Assembly (NCBI GenBank): GCA_034431935.1
Contig: DAOUCU010000028.1
Coordinates: 1-25,876 of the forward strand
Direction of reading: 5' to 3'
Length of the DNA stretch: 25,876 nt
Source of the DNA: JBFMDU01 sp034431935
GTDB lineage: Bacteria; Chloroflexota; Dehalococcoidia; GIF9; JBFMDU01
The notes beneath the pieces were generated by a model. The model did no database searches, was not told the DNA's origin, and saw only the letters and a list, made by a program, of their open reading frames with translations. Below, piece by piece: positions 1-6,293 of this stretch. How positions within the stretch are numbered: the stretch's first letter is position 1; each line of letters opens with the position of its first letter. Made by a program: the position numbers and the translations under genes.

Positions 1-2885
1 AAGACATGACCCTTGGCCGTTGCCGGCGCCTGGCGGCAGACAACATACCCGGCGGTGCGGACCCTGGTGTTCGGAAAGAGCGCCAGCACCTCCGAACTCC
101 TCATGACACCATCACGCGAAATCTCTTTCCTTATCACTTCCATCGGGTGAAGCCGTGCCGAAAGCCCCTGCACCCTGTATTCCGCCGAAAGCTTCTCCAT
201 CTCGGTCATTTCGGGCAGGGGCACGCGGTATTCGGGATAGCCCAGCATCAGCCCTTCACGCCCCGTACGCTCAAGGATGCCCAGTTCCCAGAGGAGCTGT
301 CTCTTTGGCCTGCCGAAGCTGTCCATCGCTCCGGCGAGAATCAGGTTCTCCGCTGCCTCCCTGCTTAGCCTCGCCCTCCGGTAGAAGTCCGCAAGCGAGG
401 TGAAAGGCGCCTCAGCCCTTGCCTTCTCTATCCCGGCAATGGCTGCTTTGCCCATCTCCTTGACGTAGCGGAAGCCGAGGCGGAGTTTGCCATCTTCCAC
501 GGTGCAGCGCCCGGAGCTCCGGTTAATGTCGACCGGAAGCACCTCAACACCGTGCCGCTTGGCATCGCCGACAATTACTTCGGGTGTGTAGAAGCCCATC
601 GGCTGGTTGTTGAGGAGGGCGGCGTAAAACTCCGCCGGGTAGTAATATTTCAGCCAGGCCGACCGGTAGGCGAGCAGGGCAAAACCGGCGGCATGGCTCT
701 TGCAGAAGCCGTACTCGGCAAACCCTTTCAGGGTATTGAAGACGCGGAGGGCCGTAGCTTCGGAAACCCCGTTACCTTTCGCCCCGTCAATAAACCTCTG
801 TCTTAATTCTTCCATCGCCTGTTTTGAGCGCTTGCGGCTCATGGCTCGCCTGAGCGAATCTGCTTCCCCGGGAGTAAAGCCGGCCACGGCAATGGCACAC
901 CTGAGCACCTGCTCCTGGAAGAGGATGACCCCCAGCGTCTCTTCCAAAATGGGTTTCAGCTTCGGGTGTGGATAAGACACTTTCTCCTTGCCCTGACGGC
1001 GGCGGATGTAGGGATGCACCATGTTCCCCTGCAACGGCCCGGGGCGGATGATGGCGACCTCAACGGTCAGGTCTTCGATTGACCTCGGCGTTGTCCGGGG
1101 AAGGGTCTGCATTTGGGCACGGCTTTCCACCTGGAAGACGCCCATGGTGTCCGCCCGGCAGATCATGTCATAGACCTTGCCATCATCAGGCGGAACCTTC
1201 TCTAGGTCAATATCAAGGTCCCGGCTTTCTTTTATTAGCTCAACGGCTTCATGAATGAGCGAGAGCATGCGCAGGCCAAGGATGTCCACCTTGACCAGAC
1301 CGGCATCCTCAACGCCGTCCTTGTCCCACTGGCAGACAATTCTCCCCGGCATGGTGGCCCGCTCCAGGGGCACAATATCGGTGAGGGGACAGGAGGAGAT
1401 TATCATGCCGCCGACGTGTATCGAGAGATGCCTGGGGAAGTCGGCGATTTCTTTGCACAGGGTAACAAAGTGCCGCCAGGGCGTTGAGGTAACGTAAGAG
1501 CGGAACTGCTCGAGCCTGCCCAGGTCCCGGTCAACATCTCTGGCGCTGTAGCTGCTTACCGCCCTGGCCATTCGGTCGAGCAGGTCTTTCGGCATCCCCA
1601 GCACCTTGCCGACTTCCCTGATGGCGTTACGTGCCTGAAAGGTGACATAGGTGCAGACCATGGCGACATGCTCCCCGCCATATTTCTGATAGACATACTG
1701 GATGAGCCGCTCGCGGTGGTTTGTGGATACGTCAATATCGATGTCGGGTATTGAAGACATCTCCTCGTTAAGGAATCTGCCGACAAAGAGGTTGTGGCGG
1801 ATGGGGTCAACTTTGGTTATGCCGAGGATGTAGGCGATGATGGAGTTGGCGGCCGAGCCCCTGCCCTGCGCCGGGACACCGTTTTTCCTGGCGTAGTCCA
1901 TGATGTCATGGACGACGAGGAAGTAGCCGGATAGGCCCAGCTTTTTTATCAGGTCAAGCTCATAAGCTATCTGCTCTCTGACACGCTCTGAAAGCTCACC
2001 GTACTTCTCCTTTGCCTTTTCCCGGCAGAGCTTTGCCAGGTAGCTGTCGGTCGTCTCCCCCTGAGGCACCGGAAAATCGGGGAAGCGGTACGAACTGAAA
2101 TTGAGGTCAACGCTGCACCGGTCGGCAATGAACAGGGTATTTTCAACGGCTTCCGGGCAGTCGGCAAAGATCTCCCTCATCCCGGCTGCCGGCTTGAGGT
2201 AGAACTCGGCATTGGGACGCCGCAGGTGTCCCGACCTGTCCAGCGTTACGCCGTTCCTGATGCACACCAGGACGTCATGCAGGTGGTGCCTCTCCTTTAC
2301 CGCGTAGTGGACGTTGTTGGTGGCGACACAGCGGATGCCGAGCTTCTGCGCCAGTGAGACCTGGCGGCGGACGAGTCGGTCATCGCCCGGGCAGAGGTTG
2401 TTCCGAAGCTCGATGAAGAAGTTTTCGCCGAAGATGTCTCGCAGCTGCCGGGCTGAGGCTTCCGCCTGACCGGTTTTCCCTTCATCGAGAAGGCCGGCAA
2501 TTTCGCCCTTCCGGCACCCGGAAAGGCAGACGAGCCCGCTGCTGCAGGTGGCTAAATCTGCCTTCTCTATCGATGGCTCGCCTTTCCCGTGTGCCAGCTG
2601 TGCCCGGGTTATCAGCCGGCAGAGGCGGGAGTAGCCTTTGTTGTCCCTGGCAAGAAGGGTCAGGTGGTGTTTCCCTTCAACGGTGACTTCGGCACCGATT
2701 ATCGGCCTGATGCCGGACCTTCTGGCTTCCCGGTAGAAGCGTACAGCGCCGTACAGCCCGTCATGGTCGGTGATGGCCAGGGCCGGCATACCCAGCTCTT
2801 TTGCCCGGGCCACCAGCTCCTCCGGGTGGGAAGCCCCATCCAGGAGCGAAAAGCTGGAATGGCAGTGTAGTTCCGCGTAGGACAC
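1..2885 (-). CDS. dnaE2: Error-prone DNA polymerase III alpha subunit DnaE2 (ImuC), partial
   Basis: C-family replicative-type polymerase used for translesion synthesis with ImuB. 961 codons are visible and the frame is still open at the left edge; the family is usually a little over 1000 residues, so only the C-terminal end is missing. The N-terminal PHP domain begins with the LHCHSSFSLLDG motif (His7, His9). The catalytic acidic residues are visible as PDIDID (Asp381, Asp383) and VKVDILG (Asp534), followed by YGFCKSHA (725-732). The last visible residues enter the OB fold (RQAPATAKG). The frame was checked at several points and shows no frameshift. The GTG start is forced: an in-frame TGA lies just upstream, and AGGGAG (2890-2895) precedes the GTG by 4 nt. 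It is the third gene of the imuB-DUF6504-dnaE2 unit, 17 nt after the previous stop. Choice of DnaE2 over housekeeping DnaE1 rests on the PHP wording, the RQ-PGTAKG-like OB segment and the context. Confidence 0.9.
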   Translation of the reverse strand, partial: MSYAELHCHSSFSLLDGASHPEELVARAKELGMPALAITDHDGLYGAVRFYREARRSGIRPIIGAEVTVEGKHHLTLLARDNKGYSRLCRLITRAQLAHGKGEPSIEKADLATCSSGLVCLSGCRKGEIAGLLDEGKTGQAEASARQLRDIFGENFFIELRNNLCPGDDRLVRRQVSLAQKLGIRCVATNNVHYAVKERHHLHDVLVCIRNGVTLDRSGHLRRPNAEFYLKPAAGMREIFADCPEAVENTLFIADRCSVDLNFSSYRFPDFPVPQGETTDSYLAKLCREKAKEKYGELSERVREQIAYELDLIKKLGLSGYFLVVHDIMDYARKNGVPAQGRGSAANSIIAYILGITKVDPIRHNLFVGRFLNEEMSSIPDIDIDVSTNHRERLIQYVYQKYGGEHVAMVCTYVTFQARNAIREVGKVLGMPKDLLDRMARAVSSYSARDVDRDLGRLEQFRSYVTSTPWRHFVTLCKEIADFPRHLSIHVGGMIISSCPLTDIVPLERATMPGRIVCQWDKDGVEDAGLVKVDILGLRMLSLIHEAVELIKESRDLDIDLEKVPPDDGKVYDMICRADTMGVFQVESRAQMQTLPRTTPRSIEDLTVEVAIIRPGPLQGNMVHPYIRRRQGKEKVSYPHPKLKPILEETLGVILFQEQVLRCAIAVAGFTPGEADSLRRAMSRKRSKQAMEELRQRFIDGAKGNGVSEATALRVFNTLKGFAEYGFCKSHAAGFALLAYRSAWLKYYYPAEFYAALLNNQPMGFYTPEVIVGDAKRHGVEVLPVDINRSSGRCTVEDGKLRLGFRYVKEMGKAAIAGIEKARAEAPFTSLADFYRRARLSREAAENLILAGAMDSFGRPKRQLLWELGILERTGREGLMLGYPEYRVPLPEMTEMEKLSAEYRVQGLSARLHPMEVIRKEISRDGVMRSSEVLALFPNTRVRTAGYVVCRQAPATAKGHV

Positions 2886-2902
2886 GGCTCTCCCTGAACT
2901 TG

Positions 2903-3157
2903 CTAGTCATGGATCCCGTCGAGGTACCAGCCGCCGGAGGTGCTGTCACGGTAGATATCAAGGACCAGGCCGGCGCTCGTTTCGACCCGGAAATAGTCCC
3001 GTTCTACTCCCTTTCCCCACCACTCATCAGCGAGCCGCCAGTGCTCGCAGACAGCGGTAATCTCCTCACGCCGGCCGTTCCTCACCAGGCTTACCGGGAC
3101 GCCGGCGGTGTCTGTTTTTACCTCTATTTCCCGCACCCTCTGTATCTGCCCGGACAT
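2903..3157 (-). CDS. DUF6504-like small protein between imuB and dnaE2
   Basis: A protein of 84 residues with no assigned biochemical function. It resembles the DUF6504 proteins encoded beside translesion polymerase genes, mainly in actinobacteria. The visible hallmarks are a PVSLVRNGRREEI strand pair, EHWRLADEWW, the RDYFRVET segment and a C-terminal YRD...GGWYLDGIHD, a small beta-rich, tryptophan-rich fold with no cysteines or membrane segment. Two starts are possible: GTG at 3166, directly after the imuB TAG, or ATG at 3157. The ATG is preferred because AGGTGA, overlapping the imuB stop, sits 5 nt upstream of it. The tight junctions on both sides suggest translational coupling and a role with the ImuB/DnaE2 polymerase. 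The family match is from memory of its pattern and should be confirmed by profile search. Confidence 0.75.
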   Translation of the reverse strand: MSGQIQRVREIEVKTDTAGVPVSLVRNGRREEITAVCEHWRLADEWWGKGVERDYFRVETSAGLVLDIYRDSTSGGWYLDGIHD

Positions 3158-3166
3158 CGCCTTCAC

Positions 3167-4348
3167 CTATTCCGTGACATCGGTCAGAGTGAACCGCTTT
3201 TCGGGAAGTACCGGCCGGGGGCTTACTTCCTTGAGTCTCTTAATCGGCTGGTAGCCGAACCTGAGCTTCAGCTTTTCCACTGCCCCCGACATTCCCTCAT
3301 CGGTCATCTTCCCGTCCGGCCACAGCGACAGCTTCTTACCCTGTTCGCCTGTTAGAGAAAGTGTAAGCACAATCTCCGTCACCCCGGATGGGAACCTGGC
3401 CGTCTCCAGCCATGTCCTGAGGCGCGATAGGACCGGCCCGGTTGAAGCCGCCGGCTCCTTCAGTGGGAGGCTTCGCTCCTGTGAGGTACCCGGGGCGAAG
3501 TCAAGCCTTACCGTCACCTCGCGGCAAAGCCTGCCCCGCTGGCGTATTTTCGGAAGAAGACGTTGGAGCACGGCCTCGCAGGAGTGCAAAATCTCCGCGG
3601 TGCTCACCGCCGGAGAATCGAGGCTGACGCTTTCGGTGAGCAGTTCCGGTTTCTGTCTCGGGACAAGCATGGAACGGTCAATACCGCAGGCCAGGTCATG
3701 CATCAGTGCCCCATCGCAGCCGAACTGGGTAACCAGCGCCTCTCTGGAAAACAACGCCAGCTCGCCGATGAAGCGGATGCCCAGAAGCCGGAGCCGCTCT
3801 ATGGACTCCCTGACGCAGGGCAAAAGATCGATGGAAAAGGGGGCAACAAACTCCCTCTGCTGACCCGGGCTGACAATCACCGGTGCCTCCGGCGGCGCGG
3901 TAAGGGCGGCGATGCGGGCGAAAAACTTACCGCTGCTCACACCAAGGCAGGCGCTCAAACCGGTCTCCCCGTATATCTGCCGGACTATTTCACGGCAGAG
4001 ACCCGCCTCGTCCCGAACCGCGCCGATGTCTAAGCAGGCGCAGCCCGGCCTTTCGACATCGACTGCCGGACTGGACCTCTCCAGGATATCAGCTATCCCC
4101 TCAAATACCTGTCGGTAGCGCCATTCTTCAGCGGGAACAAACTTTGCCCCGGGGCAGAAGGCGTATGCTTCACGGAGCGGCATCCCGACTTTAACTCCAC
4201 AGGCCGTTGCCTCCGGCGAGGCGTCATAGACTGTCTTCGATTCAAACGGCTGACCGCCTATGACCAGCGGCTGCCCTCGCAGTGCAGGACTGGCGGCGAG
4301 AGCTACCTGGACGGCAAAACTGGGCACCATTACACAGGCAATCCTCAT
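3167..4348 (-). CDS. imuB: ImuB-like, catalytically inactive Y-family polymerase homologue
   Basis: 393 residues with the Y-family (UmuC/DinB) fold. The N-terminus RIACVMVPSFAVQVAL aligns with the first palm strand, but the metal-binding Asp found there in DinB is absent. The second catalytic motif (SxDEAYLD in DinB) reads ERPGCACLDIG at 99-109, so both acidic ligands are replaced by Gly102 and Cys103. The fingers/palm region CLGVSSGKFFARIAA (134-148) and the thumb segment LLGIRFIGELALF (188-200) are retained. The C-terminal region contains KLSLW (339-343), similar to the beta-clamp-binding QLPLW of mycobacterial ImuB. ImuB proteins act as a non-catalytic adaptor linking the sliding clamp, DnaE2 and, where present, ImuA. 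No imuA is visible upstream. The ATG has only a weak ribosome binding site (GAGGG about 14 nt upstream). A promoter and LexA-like palindrome lie about 100 nt upstream. Confidence 0.85.
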   Translation of the reverse strand: MRIACVMVPSFAVQVALAASPALRGQPLVIGGQPFESKTVYDASPEATACGVKVGMPLREAYAFCPGAKFVPAEEWRYRQVFEGIADILERSSPAVDVERPGCACLDIGAVRDEAGLCREIVRQIYGETGLSACLGVSSGKFFARIAALTAPPEAPVIVSPGQQREFVAPFSIDLLPCVRESIERLRLLGIRFIGELALFSREALVTQFGCDGALMHDLACGIDRSMLVPRQKPELLTESVSLDSPAVSTAEILHSCEAVLQRLLPKIRQRGRLCREVTVRLDFAPGTSQERSLPLKEPAASTGPVLSRLRTWLETARFPSGVTEIVLTLSLTGEQGKKLSLWPDGKMTDEGMSGAVEKLKLRFGYQPIKRLKEVSPRPVLPEKRFTLTDVTE

Positions 4349-4454
4349 CTTGAATCACAGCCCTCTGACCGTTCGATGACTTTACCCTGAACAACAACCC
4401 TATCGGGGGCGAAATGCCGATGTTGGCCGGCTGAAAACGTATCCGCTCTAGCAA

Positions 4455-4478
4455 ACAAATGTTCTATAGAACACTTGT
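4455..4478 (-). promoter_or_regulatory. Candidate LexA (SOS) operator
   Basis: A 24-bp inverted repeat with one mismatched pair: the core is TGTTCTATAGAACA, flanked by ACAA and TTGT arms. Its two halves each resemble a Gram-positive-type LexA box (GAAC-N4-GTTC): AAACaaatGTTC has one mismatch, and GAACacttGTAA on the other side has two. It lies immediately downstream of the proposed -10 and covers the expected transcription start, a typical repressor position. LexA control of imuB/dnaE2 cassettes is well established in other bacteria; assignment to LexA here is inferred. Confidence 0.6.
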
Positions 4479-4479
4479 A

Positions 4480-4509
4480 ATATTACGCTCCGCATGACAC
4501 GGCTGTCAA
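4480..4509 (-). promoter_or_regulatory. Predicted sigma70-type promoter of the imuB-DUF6504-dnaE2 operon
   Basis: A perfect -35 TTGACA (4504-4509, minus strand) is followed after 18 bp by TAATAT (4480-4485) as a 4-of-6 -10 element. The start would fall near 4473, inside the palindromic operator. The weak -10 with a strong -35 suits a repressible damage-induced promoter. Confidence 0.5.
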
Positions 4510-4683
4510 GAGGGTTTTCTTATTCATCTGAGGAACCGGTCCAGGAAGGGGAATCCTTTGCTTTCGGCAGGTTGTTCTACTGACCTACCGGCCAGAACTG
4601 GCGAGCGGAATGGGGATACCCGGAGAAAAGTAGCATTCCGGGCCGAAGTTGCCTGCCCTGCACGTGACGACGGAAGTGCCGGT

Positions 4684-5043
4684 CTAGCAGGTGATGTGAA
4701 TCAGGGCGGCCGGACGCCTGCCCTCGGCCAGACACCGGTTGAACCTGTCTGCTGCCTGCGGTGAAGGCACAACCACCGATTCTATCCCGGATTCCCGCAT
4801 CAGGGATTCGGCATCCGGACTCAGCCTGGCTTTGCCGTTCGTCCCGGTCCCAATTATCAGCGTGTCAGGCCCCGTCTTGAGAAGCTCCTCGATCTCTTCT
4901 CTCCTGATGGCATGGCTGCCGAACTTCCAGAACCTGCCCTTTCGTTTGACGATCCTGCCGTCGGCATGCAGCAGAAGGTCGCCGCTATACCTCTTACCAT
5001 TGACCACGATTGAACCAAAGCTGAAGCTGTCCACCTTTGCCAT
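4684..5043 (-). CDS. Mth938-like domain protein (DUF498/NDUFAF3 family)
   Basis: 119 residues, the normal length for this small single-domain family. It begins with VDSFSFGSIVVNGKRYSGDLLL, then FWKFGSHAIRREEIEELL, then the strand DTLIIGTGTNG and the helix-strand pair ESLMRESGIESVVVPSPQAADRFN, which matches the Mth938 fold. The human relative NDUFAF3 is a complex I assembly factor, but the role of free-standing bacterial members is not known. The ATG start is supported by TAGGAGGCG about 6 nt upstream. It is separated from imuB by the promoter region and is probably not part of that operon. No promoter of its own could be clearly identified. Confidence 0.8.
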   Translation of the reverse strand: MAKVDSFSFGSIVVNGKRYSGDLLLHADGRIVKRKGRFWKFGSHAIRREEIEELLKTGPDTLIIGTGTNGKARLSPDAESLMRESGIESVVVPSPQAADRFNRCLAEGRRPAALIHITC

Positions 5044-5380
5044 CTGCGCCTCCTATCGGCCGGCACCTTAAAGATGGCTCACGCCGGGTCCCCCATCAAG
5101 GCTGCTGCGGGGGCGACAGGGTTCGGATATGCCCTCACATTGCGAGGAGCAGGGTCGGATAGAGCGCGCACTTGCCAACCCCAGAAAGCAACACCTGTGG
5201 GGAGACATCACCGACGACGAGTACCGCGAACAGAAACAGGCACTGCAGAAACGACTGATGGCTCTTACGCCAGCCATGAGTCCGGCCTGTCTTCCCAGTC
5301 TGGAGAGAGCAGGACAGTATACAGCCCAGGTCCCAGTACCAGCCGCTGTTTGCCTGCATCGTTATCCGAGGAATAAGAAA
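5044..5380. other. Region between the Mth938-like gene and tRNA-Pro
   Basis: 337 bases with no intact gene. It holds the possible recombinase remnant described at 5129-5392. I found no terminator with a clear T run and no direct repeat of the tRNA-Pro 3' end that would define the other attachment site. Confidence 0.5.
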
Positions 5381-5392
5381 TGGTCGGGGTGA
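5129..5392 (+). pseudogene. Possible C-terminal remnant of a large serine recombinase
   Basis: The only plausible plus-strand coding signal. The visible segment (GRIERALANP..., then WGDITDDEYREQKQALQKRL, then a Pro-rich break and LPSLERAGQY) resembles the helical region after the zinc ribbon in large serine recombinases (pattern: basic helix, GDIT-EEY, helix, AL-P, LE-A). The catalytic domain and zinc ribbon are absent, and after about residue 62 the similarity fades. The frame ends at a TGA lying inside the antisense of the tRNA-Pro 3' end, so the scrap abuts a classic integration target. No ribosome binding site is evident. A SHOCT-like hairpin or a chance ORF is the alternative explanation. 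Confidence 0.42.
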
Positions 5393-5456
5393 GTGGATTC
5401 GAACCACCGACCTCATGGTCCCAAACCATGCGCGCTAGCCGCTGCGCTACACCCCG
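5381..5456 (-). tRNA. tRNA-Pro (anticodon UGG)
   Basis: 76-nt cloverleaf including an encoded CCA. The acceptor stem pairs CGGGGTG with CACCCCG, followed by discriminator A and CCA. The anticodon arm is CATGG-TTTGGGA-CCATG, placing TGG at 34-36 with the G37 typical of tRNA-Pro. The T arm contains GTTCGAATC. A strong promoter lies just upstream. Confidence 0.95.
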
Positions 5457-5467
5457 TAAACGGAGCG

Positions 5468-5496
5468 AATATAACAGAGGTATAGAGGACAGTCAA
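5468..5496 (-). promoter_or_regulatory. Predicted sigma70 promoter of tRNA-Pro
   Basis: Minus strand TTGACT (5491-5496), 17-bp spacer, TATATT (5468-5473): 5 of 6 matches in each hexamer with ideal spacing. The predicted start, near 5461, is about 5 nt before the mature tRNA 5' end. Confidence 0.7.
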
Positions 5497-5541
5497 CGGT
5501 TGGAGATGGACTTTGCTGACGTTCTCAATGACCCCGAGCAA

Positions 5542-6270
5542 TTACTTCCGGCAGTTGATGCAGACCTTGAAGAAATCCCGGGGCAGTTTGGCCTTTTTCA
5601 TCATGTATTCAACCTGCGCATCCGGAATCCAGTAATTACCGCAGGACTCGCACTGAAGGAGCTTGAACTCGCGTTTCCAGTTAAAGAGCTTGCGAACCCC
5701 GTCTTTTTCCTCCATTTTAATGGCACCGGTGGGGCAAACGTAGAAGCAGGAGCCACAGCCGATACAGTCCGGAGCTGGTTCAAAAAACGGCGAAGCCGCC
5801 CACTTCGTCACGCCACGGTTCACCAGACTGATGGCGCTGACACCAACGATTTCATTACAGACTCTGGCGCATTGTCCACAAAGGATGCAGTCATTCTGCT
5901 CCAAATAGTTTTCATTAAAAGAAGACTTCTGGATGCCGTATTTGGCCGCCATCTCCTTAATGACTTTGTTCTCGGAGCACCGCGCGAGAAGCAACTCCAG
6001 CACCATCTTACGGTTCTCAATAACCCTTGGAGTATCGGTTCTAACATCCAGTCCTTCTTCAGCCGGGTAAGCGCAGGATACGACCAGTCTGGAGCGATTG
6101 CGGCCTTTTGGTGTAACCTCGACCAAACACAGACGGCAAGCACCGTATGGTTCCAGTGACTCATGGTTGCACAACGTTGGTATTTCAATGCCGCTTTCCC
6201 TGGCGACATTCAACACATACTGACCGGGTTCGGCTTGAACTTTCCTGCCGTTAATCGTTAGTGAAAGCAT
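5542..6270 (-). CDS. NuoG/HoxU-like [2Fe-2S]/[4Fe-4S] subunit, short form
   Basis: 242-residue electron-transfer subunit of the diaphorase module. The N-terminal plant-type [2Fe-2S] domain has Cys34, Cys45, Cys48 and Cys66 (CNHESLEPYGACRLC). A two-cluster ferredoxin domain follows with CILCGQCARVC (128-138) and CIGCGSCFYVC (169-179). The region between, which in full NuoG carries a His-Cys3 cluster, has only Cys98, so that cluster is missing. There is no molybdopterin or H-cluster domain. The C-terminus carries a CESC (207-210) and a CINC (237-240) knuckle pair that could bind Zn or Fe. The ATG is preceded by GCGAGG. It is the last gene of the por-nuoEF run, 23 nt after nuoF, and probably passes electrons between the NuoF-like flavoprotein and the oxidoreductase or ferredoxin. 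Confidence 0.85.
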   Translation of the reverse strand: MLSLTINGRKVQAEPGQYVLNVARESGIEIPTLCNHESLEPYGACRLCLVEVTPKGRNRSRLVVSCAYPAEEGLDVRTDTPRVIENRKMVLELLLARCSENKVIKEMAAKYGIQKSSFNENYLEQNDCILCGQCARVCNEIVGVSAISLVNRGVTKWAASPFFEPAPDCIGCGSCFYVCPTGAIKMEEKDGVRKLFNWKREFKLLQCESCGNYWIPDAQVEYMMKKAKLPRDFFKVCINCRK

Positions 6271-6293
6271 CTTGACCTCGCTTTAGTTCACGG

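Larger units (their letters stand above)
4349..4683. other. Intergenic leader region of the imuB operon
   Basis: 335 bases without a convincing gene. It contains the imuB promoter and a palindromic candidate operator in its middle part, then a roughly 125-nt untranslated leader toward imuB. The stretch from about 4510 to 4683, downstream of the Mth938-like gene, shows no clear hairpin-plus-T-run terminator and no ORF with a ribosome binding site. Confidence 0.6.

Noticed and set aside
1..2885. Possible frameshifted dnaE2 pseudogene
   Set aside because: Motifs near 2860, 1748, 1289, 716 and the left edge are all in one frame, so the gene is intact as far as it is visible.
2801..3355. Plus-strand reading frame of 184 codons
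   Set aside because: It crosses the end of imuB, the DUF6504 gene and the dnaE2 start on the other strand. Its composition is Pro/Gly/Leu-rich, typical of a shadow frame in GC-rich DNA.
4242..4454. Short minus-strand frame starting with TTG just upstream of and overlapping imuB (possible leader peptide)
   Set aside because: It runs far into imuB in another frame, has no Shine-Dalgarno sequence and no family pattern; it is more likely the untranslated leader.
5380..6159. Long plus-strand reading frame of 259 codons
   Set aside because: It is antisense to tRNA-Pro and the NuoG-like gene, whose cysteine motifs are unmistakable. Its protein has no recognisable motif.
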